A stretch of 64,000 nt of DNA from Bacteroidota bacterium (lineage in GTDB: Bacteria; Bacteroidota; Bacteroidia; 2-12-FULL-35-15), in NCBI GenBank assembly GCA_025963715.1, contig JAOQAG010000006.1, positions 1-64,000 of the forward strand, written 5' to 3'. A program made the position numbers and the translations under genes. Position 1 is the first letter of the stretch, and every line of letters starts with the position of its first letter. Below are positions 19,586 through 29,167 of the stretch, piece by piece. Below the pieces are notes generated by a model, which saw only the letters and a program-made list of their open reading frames with translations, did not search any database and had not been told where the DNA came from.

Positions 19586-21001
19586 TTATTCCTTAATTTT
19601 TATTCCTAGCTTCTCCGCTTCCGCGACCATGAACTGAAATGCTTCATCATAATCATTTTTAATAATACCGTCCAGAATCGCTTCCCGGATCGCATTTTTG
19701 ATCAGGCCAACTTCGCGACCGGCCGGAATGTTAAATGCTTTCATAATGTCTTCTCCGCCAATTGGTGGCTGCCAGTTGCGGATATTATCTTTTTCCTCTA
19801 TGTCTTTTAATTTCTGGCGTACCAGCTCAAAATTCTTTAAATATTTCTGAACCTTGTATTCGTTCTTCGACGTGATATCGGCTTCGCACAGTTTCATCAG
19901 GTCGTCTATGTCATCACCGGCCTCAAATAATAAACGGCGAACGGCACTGTCAGATACTTCACTTTTTGCCAGCACAATCGGGCGCAAGTGGAGCAATACC
20001 AGCTTCTGAACGTATTTCATTTTTTCATTCAAAGGCAATTTCAGGTCGGCAAAGATCTTGGGTACCATGCGCGCGCCTTTATCCTCGTGTCCGTGAAACG
20101 TCCAGCCATGATTCGGTTCAAAGCGTTTGGTAGGTGGTTTGGCAATGTCATGCAAAATCGCGGCCCAGCGCAACCACAAGTCATCCGTGGTTTTGCAGAT
20201 ATTATCCAACACTTCCAGCGTGTGGTAAAAATTATCCTTGTGTGATTTTCCGTTGCGCACTTCCACGCCATGCAATGCCACCATTTCAGGAAAAATGTAA
20301 TGTAAGATCCCGGTATCAAATAAAAGCTTGAAACCGATGGATGGTTTTTTCGCCAGGATAATTTTATTCATTTCATCCGAAATACGTTCCTTCGAAATGA
20401 TCTTTATCCGTTCTTTATTTTTTGTGATGCTGGCAAGCGATTCTTCTTCAATTACATAATCCAGCTGTGTTGCAAAACGGATGGCGCGCATCATGCGCAG
20501 CGGATCATCCGAATAGGTAATGTCGGGATCCAGCGGTGTGCGGATGATCTGATCCTCCATGTCTTTTAACCCGTTGAAGGGATCCAGCAGCTCGCCGTAA
20601 TTGGCAGCATTTAATGAAATAGCAAGTGCATTGATGGTAAAATCGCGGCGGTTCTGATCGTCTTCCAGTGTTCCGTTTTCCACAGCAGGTTTGCGGCTGT
20701 CGGAGCGGTACGATTCCTTGCGCGCACCAACAAATTCCACATCGTAATCGTCATAAGCAATTTGTGCGGTGCCAAAATTTTTATAAATATTTACATGGTA
20801 CTGATTCCCTAATTTTTTGGAAACGCGTTCGGCCAGCTCAATGCCGCTGCCGATGGCAACAATATCAATGTCTTTGCAGGGACGATTTAAAATAAGATCG
20901 CGCACCCAGCCACCGATCACATACGCAGGCACCTGCATTTCATCAGCGCAAGCGGAAACGATCTTAAAAACAGGATGGGTTAATTTTGATTGAAAATTCA
21001 C
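19586..21001 (-). CDS. CCA tRNA nucleotidyltransferase / poly(A) polymerase family, HD domain
   Basis: 471 residues. The N-terminal class II nucleotidyltransferase head has GGWVRDLIL and the metal-binding DIDIVAIG near residues 38-48, then the [10 protein letters not shown] motif and [13 protein letters not shown] of the tRNA-binding region. A C-terminal HD domain follows ([17 protein letters not shown]). The enzyme adds or repairs the 3' CCA of tRNA, or is the closely related poly(A) polymerase; the Bacteroidota HD-type members are usually called CCA-adding. No pseudogene signs. Confidence 0.93.
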   Translation of the reverse strand: MNFQSKLTHPVFKIVSACADEMQVPAYVIGGWVRDLILNRPCKDIDIVAIGSGIELAERVSKKLGNQYHVNIYKNFGTAQIAYDDYDVEFVGARKESYRSDSRKPAVENGTLEDDQNRRDFTINALAISLNAANYGELLDPFNGLKDMEDQIIRTPLDPDITYSDDPLRMMRAIRFATQLDYVIEEESLASITKNKERIKIISKERISDEMNKIILAKKPSIGFKLLFDTGILHYIFPEMVALHGVEVRNGKSHKDNFYHTLEVLDNICKTTDDLWLRWAAILHDIAKPPTKRFEPNHGWTFHGHEDKGARMVPKIFADLKLPLNEKMKYVQKLVLLHLRPIVLAKSEVSDSAVRRLLFEAGDDIDDLMKLCEADITSKNEYKVQKYLKNFELVRQKLKDIEEKDNIRNWQPPIGGEDIMKAFNIPAGREVGLIKNAIREAILDGIIKNDYDEAFQFMVAEAEKLGIKIKE

Positions 21002-21125
21002 GTGAAATTAGTATTGAGTCGTTTGTCTTTAGTAAATCAGACTGTGTGTAAAATAAATTTTAACGTTTGATAATGAATAATTTTTTAGCATTAGCATCTA
21101 AAGACTAATGACTGATTACTAATGA

Positions 21126-21296
21126 CTATCCACGTTTTAATTTAAGCTCGTCAAAAGCAACGAGTAGCGGAGGCTGACAATGTGCAAGCATTTGCGCGGC
21201 ATTCATTTTTCCCCATTGCGCTTTTGATTCAGGCGTAACGGAATTGATCCGGGTGATTATTTTTTGATTGTCGGCAGGGTTGAATAAACTTTCCAT
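21126..21296 (-). pseudogene. Truncated DUF1569 family remnant
   Basis: A 56-codon frame starting MESLFNPADNQKIITRIN, with WGKMNAAQMLAHCQPPL and ending LKLKRG. This matches the N-terminus of DUF1569 (DinB-like) proteins, which usually run to about 150 residues. The frame stops in repetitive ACTAATGACTGATTACTAAT text, so the C-terminal two thirds is gone. The intact family folds as a four-helix metal-binding bundle. Could still be transcribed; probably non-functional. The rest of 21002-21441 is low-complexity spacer. Confidence 0.65.
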
Positions 21297-21441
21297 TTTT
21301 TATCAGATGTTGGAATATTGGATTTTAGATATTGGACTGTGTGTTAAAAAAATTAAATTAAGTAATGAAAATTTAAAACAATATTAAAAGATCATAATTA
21401 TTATAGTGTGGGTCAAACATCCAACATCTAATATCCAAGAT

Positions 21442-22005
21442 CTATTTTCTTATAATTTTAAACTCGCCGTTCATCGCTACTTTAATGATCGTGGATGGCT
21501 GCACGCTGTTGTTTTCTTTTTGGCGCCAGTTCACAATGTAATCCACTTTATTTAAAATATCGAGTTTGATCTCGTTAAACGATGATGGTGAAGCTTCTCC
21601 GCTGATGTTGGCGGAAGTAGACACGATCGGTTTACCGAACTTATGGATCAGATTTTTGCAAAACTCATCTTTTACCAGGCGGATACCCACGCTTCCATCT
21701 GCAGCAATTACGTTATCGGCCAGCATGCGTGCATCCGGGTAAATGATGGTGAGCGGTGTATCCGCAGCTTCCAGCAAATCCCAGGCAACTTCCGGAACTT
21801 CCTTTACATAGCGGTTCAGCATGGTATGATCGCATACCAGCGTTACCATGCTTTTGTATTCGGCGCGCTGCTTGATCCTGAATACCTTGGCTACAGCATC
21901 CTTGTTACGGGCATCACAGCCAATTCCCCAAACGGTATCCGTAGGATAAAGGATGGTTCCGCCTTTGCGAAGCACTTCCAATGCATTTTTTATTTCTTCA
22001 TCCAT
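21442..22005 (-). CDS. L-threonylcarbamoyladenylate synthase (TsaC/Sua5/YrdC family)
   Basis: 187 residues, a single YrdC domain without the Sua5 C-terminal extension. It makes threonylcarbamoyl-AMP from Thr, bicarbonate and ATP for t6A37 of ANN-decoding tRNAs. Motifs: KGGTILYPTDTVWGIGCDA near residue 14, KQRAEYKSM, SVGIRLVKDEF and PIVSTSANISGEASP. It is the second tRNA A37 modification gene in this stretch after miaA, but the two are not in one operon. Confidence 0.93.
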   Translation of the reverse strand: MDEEIKNALEVLRKGGTILYPTDTVWGIGCDARNKDAVAKVFRIKQRAEYKSMVTLVCDHTMLNRYVKEVPEVAWDLLEAADTPLTIIYPDARMLADNVIAADGSVGIRLVKDEFCKNLIHKFGKPIVSTSANISGEASPSSFNEIKLDILNKVDYIVNWRQKENNSVQPSTIIKVAMNGEFKIIRK

Positions 22006-22321
22006 ACTACGAAATACGAATTAATACTAATTTACGAATCTGTGTGTAGACCTCTCCCCTTCATCCCCTCTCCACAAGAGAGGGGGCTATACCCGAGCTG
22101 TATTTATAAAAGTCAGGCACATGAATTTGTGTGACCAATATTTTTATGTATTCAAAACAACTCTTTTATTTCTCTTTGCGCCTTTGTGCCTTAGTGGTAA
22201 AAAATAATCGCGTAAGCGATCCACTCTTTTTCTCCTTTTTTTTCTCAGTGCCTTAGTGGTAAAAATCCGCTGCAAAGCAGCCACCCGGCAAACTCAAAAC
22301 ACAAAACTCCCCAACTCTAAA
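22006..22321. repeat. Gene-free gap with family C and D repeats
   Basis: 22051-22100 holds the family C unit CCTCTCCCCTTCATCCCC followed by TCTCCACAAGAGAGGG and GGCTATACCCGAGCTGT. 22165-22275 holds family D text with CCTTTGTGCCTTAGTGGTAA, ATCGCGTAAGCGATCCACTC and CAGTGCCTTAGTGG. An inverted version of the latter occurs at 38702-38785. No gene. Confidence 0.7.
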
Positions 22322-23437
22322 CTATCTGTAAATCTCCATCATTTGCGCCGAGATCACTTTCGGATGAAAGCGCTGCACATACTCAAATCCTTTTGTTGCC
22401 ATTTCATTCCGCAATTGTTCCGATTGTAACAGCTGCCTTATTTTTTCCGCCAGTTCTTTTTCATCGGTCGGATCAATGTAAATGGAATCCGGACCGCCTG
22501 CTTCCGGGAAACAACCACCTTTAGTAGTGATCACAGGCGTTTTGCTTGTAAGCGCTTCTATGATCGGGATGCCGAAACCTTCAAACATAGATGGGAAAAT
22601 AAATACCTTCGCCTGTTTGTAGATCACCGGCATATCGCAGTTATCCACATTTTCCAGCACAATAATTCTGCTTTGCAAGTTATTGGCAACCGCATATTCC
22701 ATTACTTTATTAAAATAACTTTTTTTCTTTCCGATCACCACCAGCGGAATCTCTTTTATTTCTTTTAATGCTTTTACAATGGTCAGTAAATTTTTACGTT
22801 CCTCGATGGTACCTACATACAAAAGATAATCTGCCGGTAGCTTGTGTTTGGCGATCACTTCGTTGGTATGTGCCTCTGTTTGTATTTTGTAAAATGCCGG
22901 ATCACAGCTTTGGTAGATCACTTTTATTTTACTTTCCGGAATAAAATAATATTTTTCAATGTCGCGTTTTGTTTCTTCGCTGATGGCGATGATGGTATCT
23001 GCAACATCGCAGGCATGACGGAATTTTTTGTTATAAATTTTACGATCCAGGTATGGATATAATTTCGGGTAGCGTAAAAAAATAAGATCATGAATGGTCA
23101 CTATTTTTTTGCCTTTAAACTCGTTGATGTTAAAAGGCAATTCGTTGCTCAGTCCGTGATATACATCCAAATGCTCTTCTTTCAGCACATTGGTCATTCC
23201 GTACGAACGCCAGCGGGAGCGTAATTTTTTATCAATAAAATGCTGCGGCTCGTGCAGGTGAATGTTTGGAAATTCGGCAATGTGCTGTTGGAAATCGTTT
23301 TCCGATTGACGTGTTGTAAAAAGGGAATACGTGTTTTCCGGAAAATATTCATTCAATGATTTTATAAGCGTACGGGCATAATTTCCCAATCCACTGTTGT
23401 TTAAAAAAGCACGCTTTGCATCAAATCCTATATTCAT
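22322..23437 (-). CDS. Glycosyltransferase family 4
   Basis: 371 residues, GT-B fold. The N-terminal Rossmann half begins MNIGFDAKRAFLNNSGLGNYA, a frequent start in GT4 mannosyltransferase-like enzymes. The C-terminal half has YLLYVGTIEERKNL and the donor-binding E(x7)E motif in EGFGIPIIEALTSKTPVIT. It ends in MATKGFEYVQRFHPK, the usual GT4 tail. Likely adds a sugar from a nucleotide donor during surface polysaccharide or lipopolysaccharide assembly. No other glycan genes are adjacent, so substrate is open. Confidence 0.9.
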   Translation of the reverse strand: MNIGFDAKRAFLNNSGLGNYARTLIKSLNEYFPENTYSLFTTRQSENDFQQHIAEFPNIHLHEPQHFIDKKLRSRWRSYGMTNVLKEEHLDVYHGLSNELPFNINEFKGKKIVTIHDLIFLRYPKLYPYLDRKIYNKKFRHACDVADTIIAISEETKRDIEKYYFIPESKIKVIYQSCDPAFYKIQTEAHTNEVIAKHKLPADYLLYVGTIEERKNLLTIVKALKEIKEIPLVVIGKKKSYFNKVMEYAVANNLQSRIIVLENVDNCDMPVIYKQAKVFIFPSMFEGFGIPIIEALTSKTPVITTKGGCFPEAGGPDSIYIDPTDEKELAEKIRQLLQSEQLRNEMATKGFEYVQRFHPKVISAQMMEIYR

Positions 23438-23470
23438 TTTGTGTTCCTTCTGCTAATGGTTAATTCAGCC

Positions 23471-24142
23471 TTATGATTTTAAAAGTGCTGTAATCACTTT
23501 TACATCCTTGTAGGATTTTGTCTGAGGCTGGTAAATCGATTTTTTAACGAATATAAAATGGAATTTTTTATCGGTATAGGTTCCATCGGTAAGCAATGTG
23601 CTTCCCTGGAAATCCTCCAGCCAAAGCAGTTTAATGGTTTCGCCTTCGTCGGTATTTACATAAATATAAGCAACATCCGCTCCTTCAATTTTACTGATCT
23701 TTCCCATAACAGTTTCATCCTTAGCCGCTGGTGGCGCTGTTGGAGGTGTATCCGTATTTTTCAGCCGTTCATTCACTTCATCTGCCAGGCCCGAATCTTT
23801 TTTTAACATCAGCATGGTCACTTCCTGGAATTTCGGGCAGGTAAAAACGGCATGTTCGCCCAACTTTTGTCCTACCATTTTTATCTGGTCAGGTACCGTA
23901 ATATCGAGCCCCAGCACACTTTTAATTTCTTTTTTATTATCCTGAATCACCGGTAAAAGCGCTAATCCGAGCTTCATTTTTATTTCTTCGGCGTCATCTT
24001 TATCTTTGATCCCTGCTTTTTCAATTTTATCACATGCTTCTTTGCTCATTTTATCAAGAAGCGCTTTTTCAGCATCGCTCTGTGAAAATGACAGGTGGCT
24101 CATCAATAAGAGCGCAATAATAGAGAGGAGTTGTTTTTTCAT
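23471..24142 (-). CDS. Exported protein of unknown function
   Basis: 223 residues from the ATG at 24142, which gives signal peptide MKKQLLSIIALLLMSHLSFSQ. A longer in-frame start at 24172 would add MMLPFNQSKT and overlap dapD, and is less likely. The mature protein has a helical first half with a single Cys, a Pro-rich linker (TPPTAPPAAKDE), then a small beta-rich domain (MGKISKIEGADVAYIYV, LLWLEDFQGS). I do not recognise the family. It follows dapD by 13 bases and is probably co-transcribed. Confidence 0.8.
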   Translation of the reverse strand: MKKQLLSIIALLLMSHLSFSQSDAEKALLDKMSKEACDKIEKAGIKDKDDAEEIKMKLGLALLPVIQDNKKEIKSVLGLDITVPDQIKMVGQKLGEHAVFTCPKFQEVTMLMLKKDSGLADEVNERLKNTDTPPTAPPAAKDETVMGKISKIEGADVAYIYVNTDEGETIKLLWLEDFQGSTLLTDGTYTDKKFHFIFVKKSIYQPQTKSYKDVKVITALLKS

Positions 24143-24155
24143 GGTTTTAGATTGG

Positions 24156-24962
24156 TTAAACGGCAACATCATATTCCCTTAACGCGTTGTTAAGCGAGGT
24201 TTTGAGATCAGTACTTTCTTTGCGTTGCCCGATGATCAGCGCGCAGGGCACCTGGAATTCACCGGCAGCAAATTTTTTGGTATACGATCCGGGAATCACT
24301 ACCGAGCGCGGAGGCACAATTCCTTTGTATTCTTTCGGTTCATTACCGGTCACATCAATTATTTTGGTGGATTTGGTAAGCACCACATTGGCACCCAGTA
24401 CCGCTTCTTTTTGTACGCGTACACCTTCCACCACAATGCAGCGGGAGCCAATAAAACAGCCGTCCTCGATGATCACAGGAGCAGCCTGTACCGGTTCCAG
24501 CACGCCGCCAATACCCACGCCGCCGCTTAAATGCACGTCTTTGCCGATCTGGGCGCAGGAGCCCACAGTGGCCCAGGTATCCACCATGGTGCCGCTATCC
24601 ACGTATGCGCCAATGTTTACATAGCTAGGCATCATGATCACGCCTTTGGCAAGGTAAGCGCCGTATCGCGCCACAGCATTGGGAACCACACGTACACCCA
24701 ATTTCTCATAGCCGGTTTTTAATTTCATTTTATCGTAATATTCAAAAATGCCGGATTCGATGGTTTCCATTTTCTGGATCGGAAAATACATGATTACCGC
24801 TTTTTTTACCCATTCGTTGATCTGCCATTCGTTTCCATTCGGCTCGGCCACGCGCAATTTTCCTTTGTCCAGCTGCTCAATCACTTCCCGGATGGTGGCA
24901 ATGGTTTTTTCGTCTTTTAATAATTCCCGGTTTTCCCAGGCGGCTTCAATAATTTGCTGCAT
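24156..24962 (-). CDS. dapD: Tetrahydrodipicolinate N-succinyltransferase DapD
   Basis: 268 residues from the start at 24962 (MQQIIEAAWENRELL), which fits the family better than the upstream ATG at 24980. Converts tetrahydrodipicolinate and succinyl-CoA to N-succinyl-2-amino-6-oxopimelate in lysine/diaminopimelate synthesis. The middle is a left-handed beta-helix built of hexapeptide repeats (VNIGAYVDSGTMVDTWATVG, SGGVGIGGVLEP, VIIEDGCFIGSRCIVVEG). The C-terminus has PPRSVVIPGSY. Divergent from ruvX. Confidence 0.97.
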   Translation of the reverse strand: MQQIIEAAWENRELLKDEKTIATIREVIEQLDKGKLRVAEPNGNEWQINEWVKKAVIMYFPIQKMETIESGIFEYYDKMKLKTGYEKLGVRVVPNAVARYGAYLAKGVIMMPSYVNIGAYVDSGTMVDTWATVGSCAQIGKDVHLSGGVGIGGVLEPVQAAPVIIEDGCFIGSRCIVVEGVRVQKEAVLGANVVLTKSTKIIDVTGNEPKEYKGIVPPRSVVIPGSYTKKFAAGEFQVPCALIIGQRKESTDLKTSLNNALREYDVAV

Positions 24963-25109
24963 AGTTGATGTAATTTGCAAGCGCGGAAATTCTTAATGTT
25001 TTACAACTAATTGATTTAGATTGTTTTAAATATTTTCCCGCGTTTAAATCCGGGCAAATATAATTAAAAAGGCGGTCGGTTTTCGTGACTTTGGAGTGGT
25101 CTTTTTTAT

Positions 25110-25117
25110 TACTTTTG
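25110..25117 (+). promoter_or_regulatory. Bacteroidota-type -7 box for ruvX
   Basis: TACTTTTG matches TAnnTTTG exactly; a TTG lies 16 bases upstream. Only four bases separate the box from the ATG at 25122, so the transcript would be leaderless or nearly so. Confidence 0.6.
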
Positions 25118-25121
25118 CGCT

Positions 25122-25535
25122 ATGGCGAGGATCATGGCAATAGATTACGGGAGCAAACGGGTTGGAATAGCAGTTACGGATGCTTTGCAGATCATTGCAA
25201 CGGGTTTAACCACGGTTCATTCGAAGGATTTGATTGCTTTTTTGAAAGATTATATTGCAAAGGAAGAAGTGGAATGCATTGTGGTGGGGGAACCGAAGCG
25301 GATGAACAATGAACCTTCGGATTCGGCGCGGTTCATAGAGCCGTTTGTGGTGCATTTGAAACGTACATTTCCCTCCATTAAAATTGAAAGGATGGATGAG
25401 CGTTTTACATCTAAAATGGCGTTTCAAACGATGATCGACAGCGGATTGAAGAAAAAAGCAAGACAGAACAAGGAATTGGTGGACGAGATCAGTGCCACGA
25501 TCATTTTGCAAAGCTTTATGAATAAAAGTCGGTAG
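25122..25535 (+). CDS. ruvX: Putative pre-16S rRNA nuclease / Holliday junction resolvase RuvX (YqgF)
   Basis: 137 residues, normal length. RNase H-like fold with first catalytic Asp in MAIDYGSKRVGIAVTD, then VVGEPKRMN, the conserved ERFTSKMA and the C-terminal acidic DEISATIILQSF. The enzyme family processes the 5' end of pre-16S rRNA and was earlier called a resolvase. The ATG at 25122 (MARIMAID) fits the family; the second ATG at 25134 would remove a conserved R and I. Confidence 0.95.
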   Translation: MARIMAIDYGSKRVGIAVTDALQIIATGLTTVHSKDLIAFLKDYIAKEEVECIVVGEPKRMNNEPSDSARFIEPFVVHLKRTFPSIKIERMDERFTSKMAFQTMIDSGLKKKARQNKELVDEISATIILQSFMNKSR

Positions 25536-25756
25536 TCTTTAGTAATTAGTCTGTAGACGGTAAGCCGGATGCTATTTGCATAAAATTTCAAATATTACTA
25601 AATAATAAATACTGAAAAAAATATAAAATTAGAAGTGATGTGAGTGTTTTGCAGCAGATATTTGAAATAACCGTCAACGAACTACGAACACCAAACTACA
25701 AACTTTTAATAACGAACAACATCTAAATACTAATTACTAACGACTAAAAACTAAAA
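25536..25756. repeat. Low-complexity ACTAATTACTAA spacer
   Basis: The spacer before def holds TAGTCTTTAGTAATTAGTCT at its start and ATACTAATTACTAACGACTA near its end, four to thirty bases from the def ATG. The same words occur near 21105-21125, 29070-29095 and 36886-36922. Confidence 0.5.
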
Positions 25757-26350
25757 ATGGTATTACCAATTGTAGCGTATGGCGATCCTGTATTACGAAA
25801 GATAGGAGTAGAAATTGACAAAGATTATCCGGGACTTCAAAAATTGATCGACGACATGTATGAAACCATGTACAATTCGTCGGGAGTGGGAATTGCTGCG
25901 CCGCAGGTAGGCAAAGCCATCCGTTTGTTTTTGGTGGATGCAAAACCTTTTTCGGATGTGCCGGAAGATGAGGAAAGTGAATACACGAAGGAAGAGATCG
26001 CGATGATGAAACAATTCAAGCGTACGTTCATTAATGCGCAGATAGTGGAAGAAGAAGGGGAGGACTGGTCGTTTAACGAAGGTTGTTTAAGCATTCCTAA
26101 GATCCGCGAAGATGTGATGCGCAAGCCGAAGATCCATATTCAGTATTACGATGAAGATTTTAAGTTCCACGATGAAACGTACGAAGGTATTGTAGCGCGC
26201 GTGATCCAGCACGAGTATGATCATATCGAAGGAAAATTATTTGTGGATCACATCAATCCCTTGCGCCGCCGTTTGCTGAAAGGCAAGCTGAATGATATTT
26301 CGAAGGGAAATGTAAAAGTGGATTATAAAATGCGTTTTCCGAATAAATGA
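25757..26350 (+). CDS. def: Peptide deformylase
   Basis: 197 residues. Removes formyl from nascent N-terminal Met. All three motifs are intact: GVGIAAPQVG (about residue 39), EGCLS (about 110) with the metal-ligand Cys, and QHEYDHIEG (about 155) with two His ligands and catalytic Glu. An insertion between motifs 1 and 2 (DVPEDEESEYTKEE) is common in Bacteroidota enzymes. Follows ruvX in the same direction, a frequent Bacteroidota pairing. Confidence 0.97.
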   Translation: MVLPIVAYGDPVLRKIGVEIDKDYPGLQKLIDDMYETMYNSSGVGIAAPQVGKAIRLFLVDAKPFSDVPEDEESEYTKEEIAMMKQFKRTFINAQIVEEEGEDWSFNEGCLSIPKIREDVMRKPKIHIQYYDEDFKFHDETYEGIVARVIQHEYDHIEGKLFVDHINPLRRRLLKGKLNDISKGNVKVDYKMRFPNK

Positions 26351-26447
26351 TCAGCGAATAATGAATCAAACGAATAGCGAATCTGTACTTAAAAAAATAG
26401 AGTGCTGAACGGAATAAAATCATCCCCCATACATTTAAATTAGAATA

Positions 26448-26996
26448 ATGAAAACAGTAAAACGTATTTTATTAGGAGTAATAACACTTACAATTGTATC
26501 GTGTGGGAACAATACGGAACAGCAATCCAACCAGGTATCAAAGGAAATTCCGCGTCAGCATTTTGTGGATGTGGTAAAAAAGTACGAAGCGGACATGCAC
26601 AAATCCATGACGCTGGACCCGGACCTGGCGGTATTGGGAATAAAAGCGTATGACGATTTTGTGAGTCATTTTCCGACTGATTCACTGGCACCCGATTTTT
26701 TATTTAAAGCTGCCGAGGTTTCTACTGCCATCAAACAATATCCGCAGGCGCTGATGTATTATCAAACCATTACCACCCAATATCCAACATTTAAATTAGC
26801 GCCGGAAAGCCTGTACATGCAGGCATTTTTGATGGATAATTTTTTAAATGAGGATGATAAAGCAAAACCGGTCTACGAACAGGTGATCGCAAAATATCCA
26901 ACCCTGCCGTATGCCAATGATGCCAAAGCGGCCATTAACAACCTTGGTAAATCCGATGAGCAGCTGATTAAGGAATTTGAAGCGAAGAATAAATGA
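26448..26996 (+). CDS. TPR-containing lipoprotein
   Basis: 182 residues. Signal peptide with lipobox ending VSCGNN places the Cys near residue 19. The mature part has two or three tetratricopeptide-like helix pairs (FKAAEVSTAIKQYPQALMYY, AKPVYEQVIAKYPTLPYAND). The pattern resembles the BamD/YbgF class of outer-membrane scaffold lipoproteins, but it is shorter than BamD (~260). Follows def in Bacteroidota genomes I know of, consistent with an operon. Role unknown beyond scaffold. Confidence 0.85.
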   Translation: MKTVKRILLGVITLTIVSCGNNTEQQSNQVSKEIPRQHFVDVVKKYEADMHKSMTLDPDLAVLGIKAYDDFVSHFPTDSLAPDFLFKAAEVSTAIKQYPQALMYYQTITTQYPTFKLAPESLYMQAFLMDNFLNEDDKAKPVYEQVIAKYPTLPYANDAKAAINNLGKSDEQLIKEFEAKNK

Positions 26997-27110
26997 ATTT
27001 GAAAATTTGTCGATTTGAAAATTTGAAAATGGCATAATGATTAAATGAGAAGAAATCAATTATCTTCATATTAATAATCAGCGCATTTTTTTATCAATTC
27101 GTTAATAATA

Positions 27111-27240
27111 CTGTCATCCCGCAATGTTGTGGGATCGCGTAAATATTAGCAGTATTTAATTAACCGATCCCGCAACATTGCGGGATGACATCTCTGGAAA
27201 GTATTTCGTTTCCAGAGCAACATTGTTTTACAATATAATC
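27111..27240. repeat. Family B MITE-like element, copy 3
   Basis: Arms TGTCATCCCGCAATGTTG and CAACATTGCGGGATGACA (27112-27190) flank a 30-base core. The right flank up to 27240 is the reverse complement of the copy-1 left flank (GATTATATTGTAAAACAATG against GGTTATGTTGTAGAATAATG), tying the subtypes together. It lies between two convergent genes, and the rest of the gap is AT-rich repeat text. Confidence 0.75.
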
Positions 27241-27297
27241 ATAGGAATTTACCGCATTAACAGCATTTTCAAATTTTCAAATTGAGGAATTTTCAAA

Positions 27298-28095
27298 TTA
27301 ATTAAGTTCCTTTTCCAGCAGTTCCCTCAACCGTTCCGGCGTTAATGTATGTTTGAGCTCTCCTTCTTTTGAAAAGGAAATCTCCCCGGTTTGTTCTGAA
27401 ACCACGATCGCGATCGAATCCGTATTTTCGGTGATTCCAACGGCTGCACGGTGACGCATCCCCAAATGTGCAGGGAAATTAGCATTTTCGGTAACGGGCA
27501 ATACGCAGCGCGCTGCCACAATAAGGTTTCCCGAGATAATGATGGCGCCATCATGTAAAGGCGAATTTTTATAAAAAATACTTTCGATCATGCGTACTGA
27601 TACTTTTGCATCGATCAGGTCGCCGGTGTTTGCATAAAATTTTAATTCATTGCTTTTGGTAACAATGATGATGGCGCCCGTTTTGCTTTCGCTCATGTTC
27701 TTGCAGGCTTTAATGATGGCATTAATATCCAGTTCGCGTCCGCTGCTTACCTGCCATTTGAAATCAAAAAATCCACGCCCGATCTTTCCTTTTGTAAACA
27801 GATCGGAGGTGCCGATAAATAATAAAAAGCGGCGTAATTCCTGTTGAAATACGATCAGCAAGGCAATAAAACCTACATCAATGAACTTGCCGAGGATGCT
27901 GCCAAACAGCTGCATGTTAAGTGCTTTCACTACAATCCACAACATGTAAAACAGCAGGATCCCGATGAAGATGTTGATGGCCACGGTTCCTTTGATCAGG
28001 TAATACAGCTGATAAATGAGCAATGCCACCAGCAACACATCTACTACGTCGATCCAGTGTACTGTTATAAATATATTTATAAATAATGTAAGCAT
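27298..28095 (-). CDS. cdaA: Diadenylate cyclase CdaA
   Basis: 265 residues. Three N-terminal membrane helices (residues about 13-85) and a DisA_N/DAC domain with DGA at 182-184 and RHR at 214-216, the nucleotide-binding motifs. Makes cyclic di-AMP from two ATP. Family length is normal (~270). In many Bacteroidota cdaA follows folP, but here no folP is adjacent; the upstream neighbour is a divergent membrane protein. Confidence 0.96.
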   Translation of the reverse strand: MLTLFINIFITVHWIDVVDVLLVALLIYQLYYLIKGTVAINIFIGILLFYMLWIVVKALNMQLFGSILGKFIDVGFIALLIVFQQELRRFLLFIGTSDLFTKGKIGRGFFDFKWQVSSGRELDINAIIKACKNMSESKTGAIIIVTKSNELKFYANTGDLIDAKVSVRMIESIFYKNSPLHDGAIIISGNLIVAARCVLPVTENANFPAHLGMRHRAAVGITENTDSIAIVVSEQTGEISFSKEGELKHTLTPERLRELLEKELN

Positions 28096-28130
28096 GTGTT
28101 ACAAATTACGAATTAATGCAAATGTACAAA

Positions 28131-28325
28131 TTTAACCGCAAAGGCCGCGGAGAAGGCGCAGAGGCCGAACAGGTTTTGCACCTTGCCTTGTGTGCTTCTT
28201 TGTGCCTCAGCGAGAAGTTTAATACTGTAAGCCTCAGCAAACTCTGCGCCTCTGCGGGAAATCACACCCAGCAAACAGATAGCCTTTGCGATCTCCGCGC
28301 CTCCTTTGCGCTCTCTGCGGTTAAA
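28131..28325. repeat. Family D inverted-repeat region
   Basis: Left text AACCGCAAAGGCCGCGGAGA is answered on the right by its imperfect complement ending CTGCGGTTAAACAAAC. Further CTCTGCGCCTCTGCGGG words lie between. Frames over this block on both strands are artefacts of the repeat. It occupies most of the 28096-28444 gap. Confidence 0.65.
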
Positions 28326-28444
28326 CAAACAAAGCAAACAACCAGCCTTAGCATCTTCGCGAGAAAAAAATTCAAAAATAAATTTGCACAGCACAATATT
28401 TTACATTTACTTTGCGTTACAAAGTACTTTTAACAGCACTATCC

Positions 28445-29068
28445 ATGGAAGAACAAAAAGAACATTTGCAGGCCTTATCGGACATACGTTCCATGATGGA
28501 ACGTTCCTCGCGTTTTATTTCCCTCAGCGGATTATCAGGCGTGTTTGCCGGGATCTTCGCACTGATCGGGGCATATCTTGCGTACGTAAGGATCGGGTCG
28601 TATAGTGACCGGTATGCAATTATGACCCGGCTTGATGTTACTGAAACGATCATCTACTTATTTCTTGTTGCTGCAGGAGTATTGGTTGCATCATTGATCG
28701 TAGGTGTTTTACTGACCATGCGCAATTCAAAAAAACGCGGCATTAAAACATGGGACAATACCGCGAAACGCCTGCTCATTAATTTAATAATTCCGCTGGG
28801 TACAGGTGGTTTATTTTGCCTGATGCTTATTTATCACGGTTATATTGAAATGGTTGGTCCGGCCACACTTATTTTTTATGGCTTAGCATTGCTCAATGCC
28901 AGTAAATATACATTGAATGATATCCGTTACCTTGGGATCTGTGAGATCGTGCTGGGTTTATTATCTTCCTTTTACACCGGTTATGGCCTGCTGTTCTGGG
29001 CTTCCGGTTTTGGAATTTTGCACATCGTTTATGGCTCGGTAATGTACTTTAAATATGAAAGGGATTAA
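28445..29068 (+). CDS. Membrane protein of unknown function
   Basis: 207 residues from the ATG at 28445 (MEEQKEHLQALSDIRSMMERS); an upstream TTG at 28412 is inside repeat-adjacent sequence and unlikely. An N-terminal amphipathic helix is followed by about six membrane helices (FAGIFALIGAYLAYVRIG, IIYLFLVAAGVLVASLIVG, LIIPLGTGGLFCLMLIYH). This arrangement is recurrent in Bacteroidota next to winged-helix regulators. No catalytic residues seen. Confidence 0.8.
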   Translation: MEEQKEHLQALSDIRSMMERSSRFISLSGLSGVFAGIFALIGAYLAYVRIGSYSDRYAIMTRLDVTETIIYLFLVAAGVLVASLIVGVLLTMRNSKKRGIKTWDNTAKRLLINLIIPLGTGGLFCLMLIYHGYIEMVGPATLIFYGLALLNASKYTLNDIRYLGICEIVLGLLSSFYTGYGLLFWASGFGILHIVYGSVMYFKYERD

Positions 29069-29167
29069 TTAGTAGTTAGTCCTTAGTAATTAGACGGAAC
29101 AGTGCAGATCAAAAAATAGTATACACAGATTTGTATATTCGTATTTATTAGTAATTCGTAACTACAC

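Noticed and set aside
28116-28605. Overlapping frames between cdaA and the next gene
   Set aside because: They are created by the family D inverted repeat, and their ends overlap the true gene at 28445.
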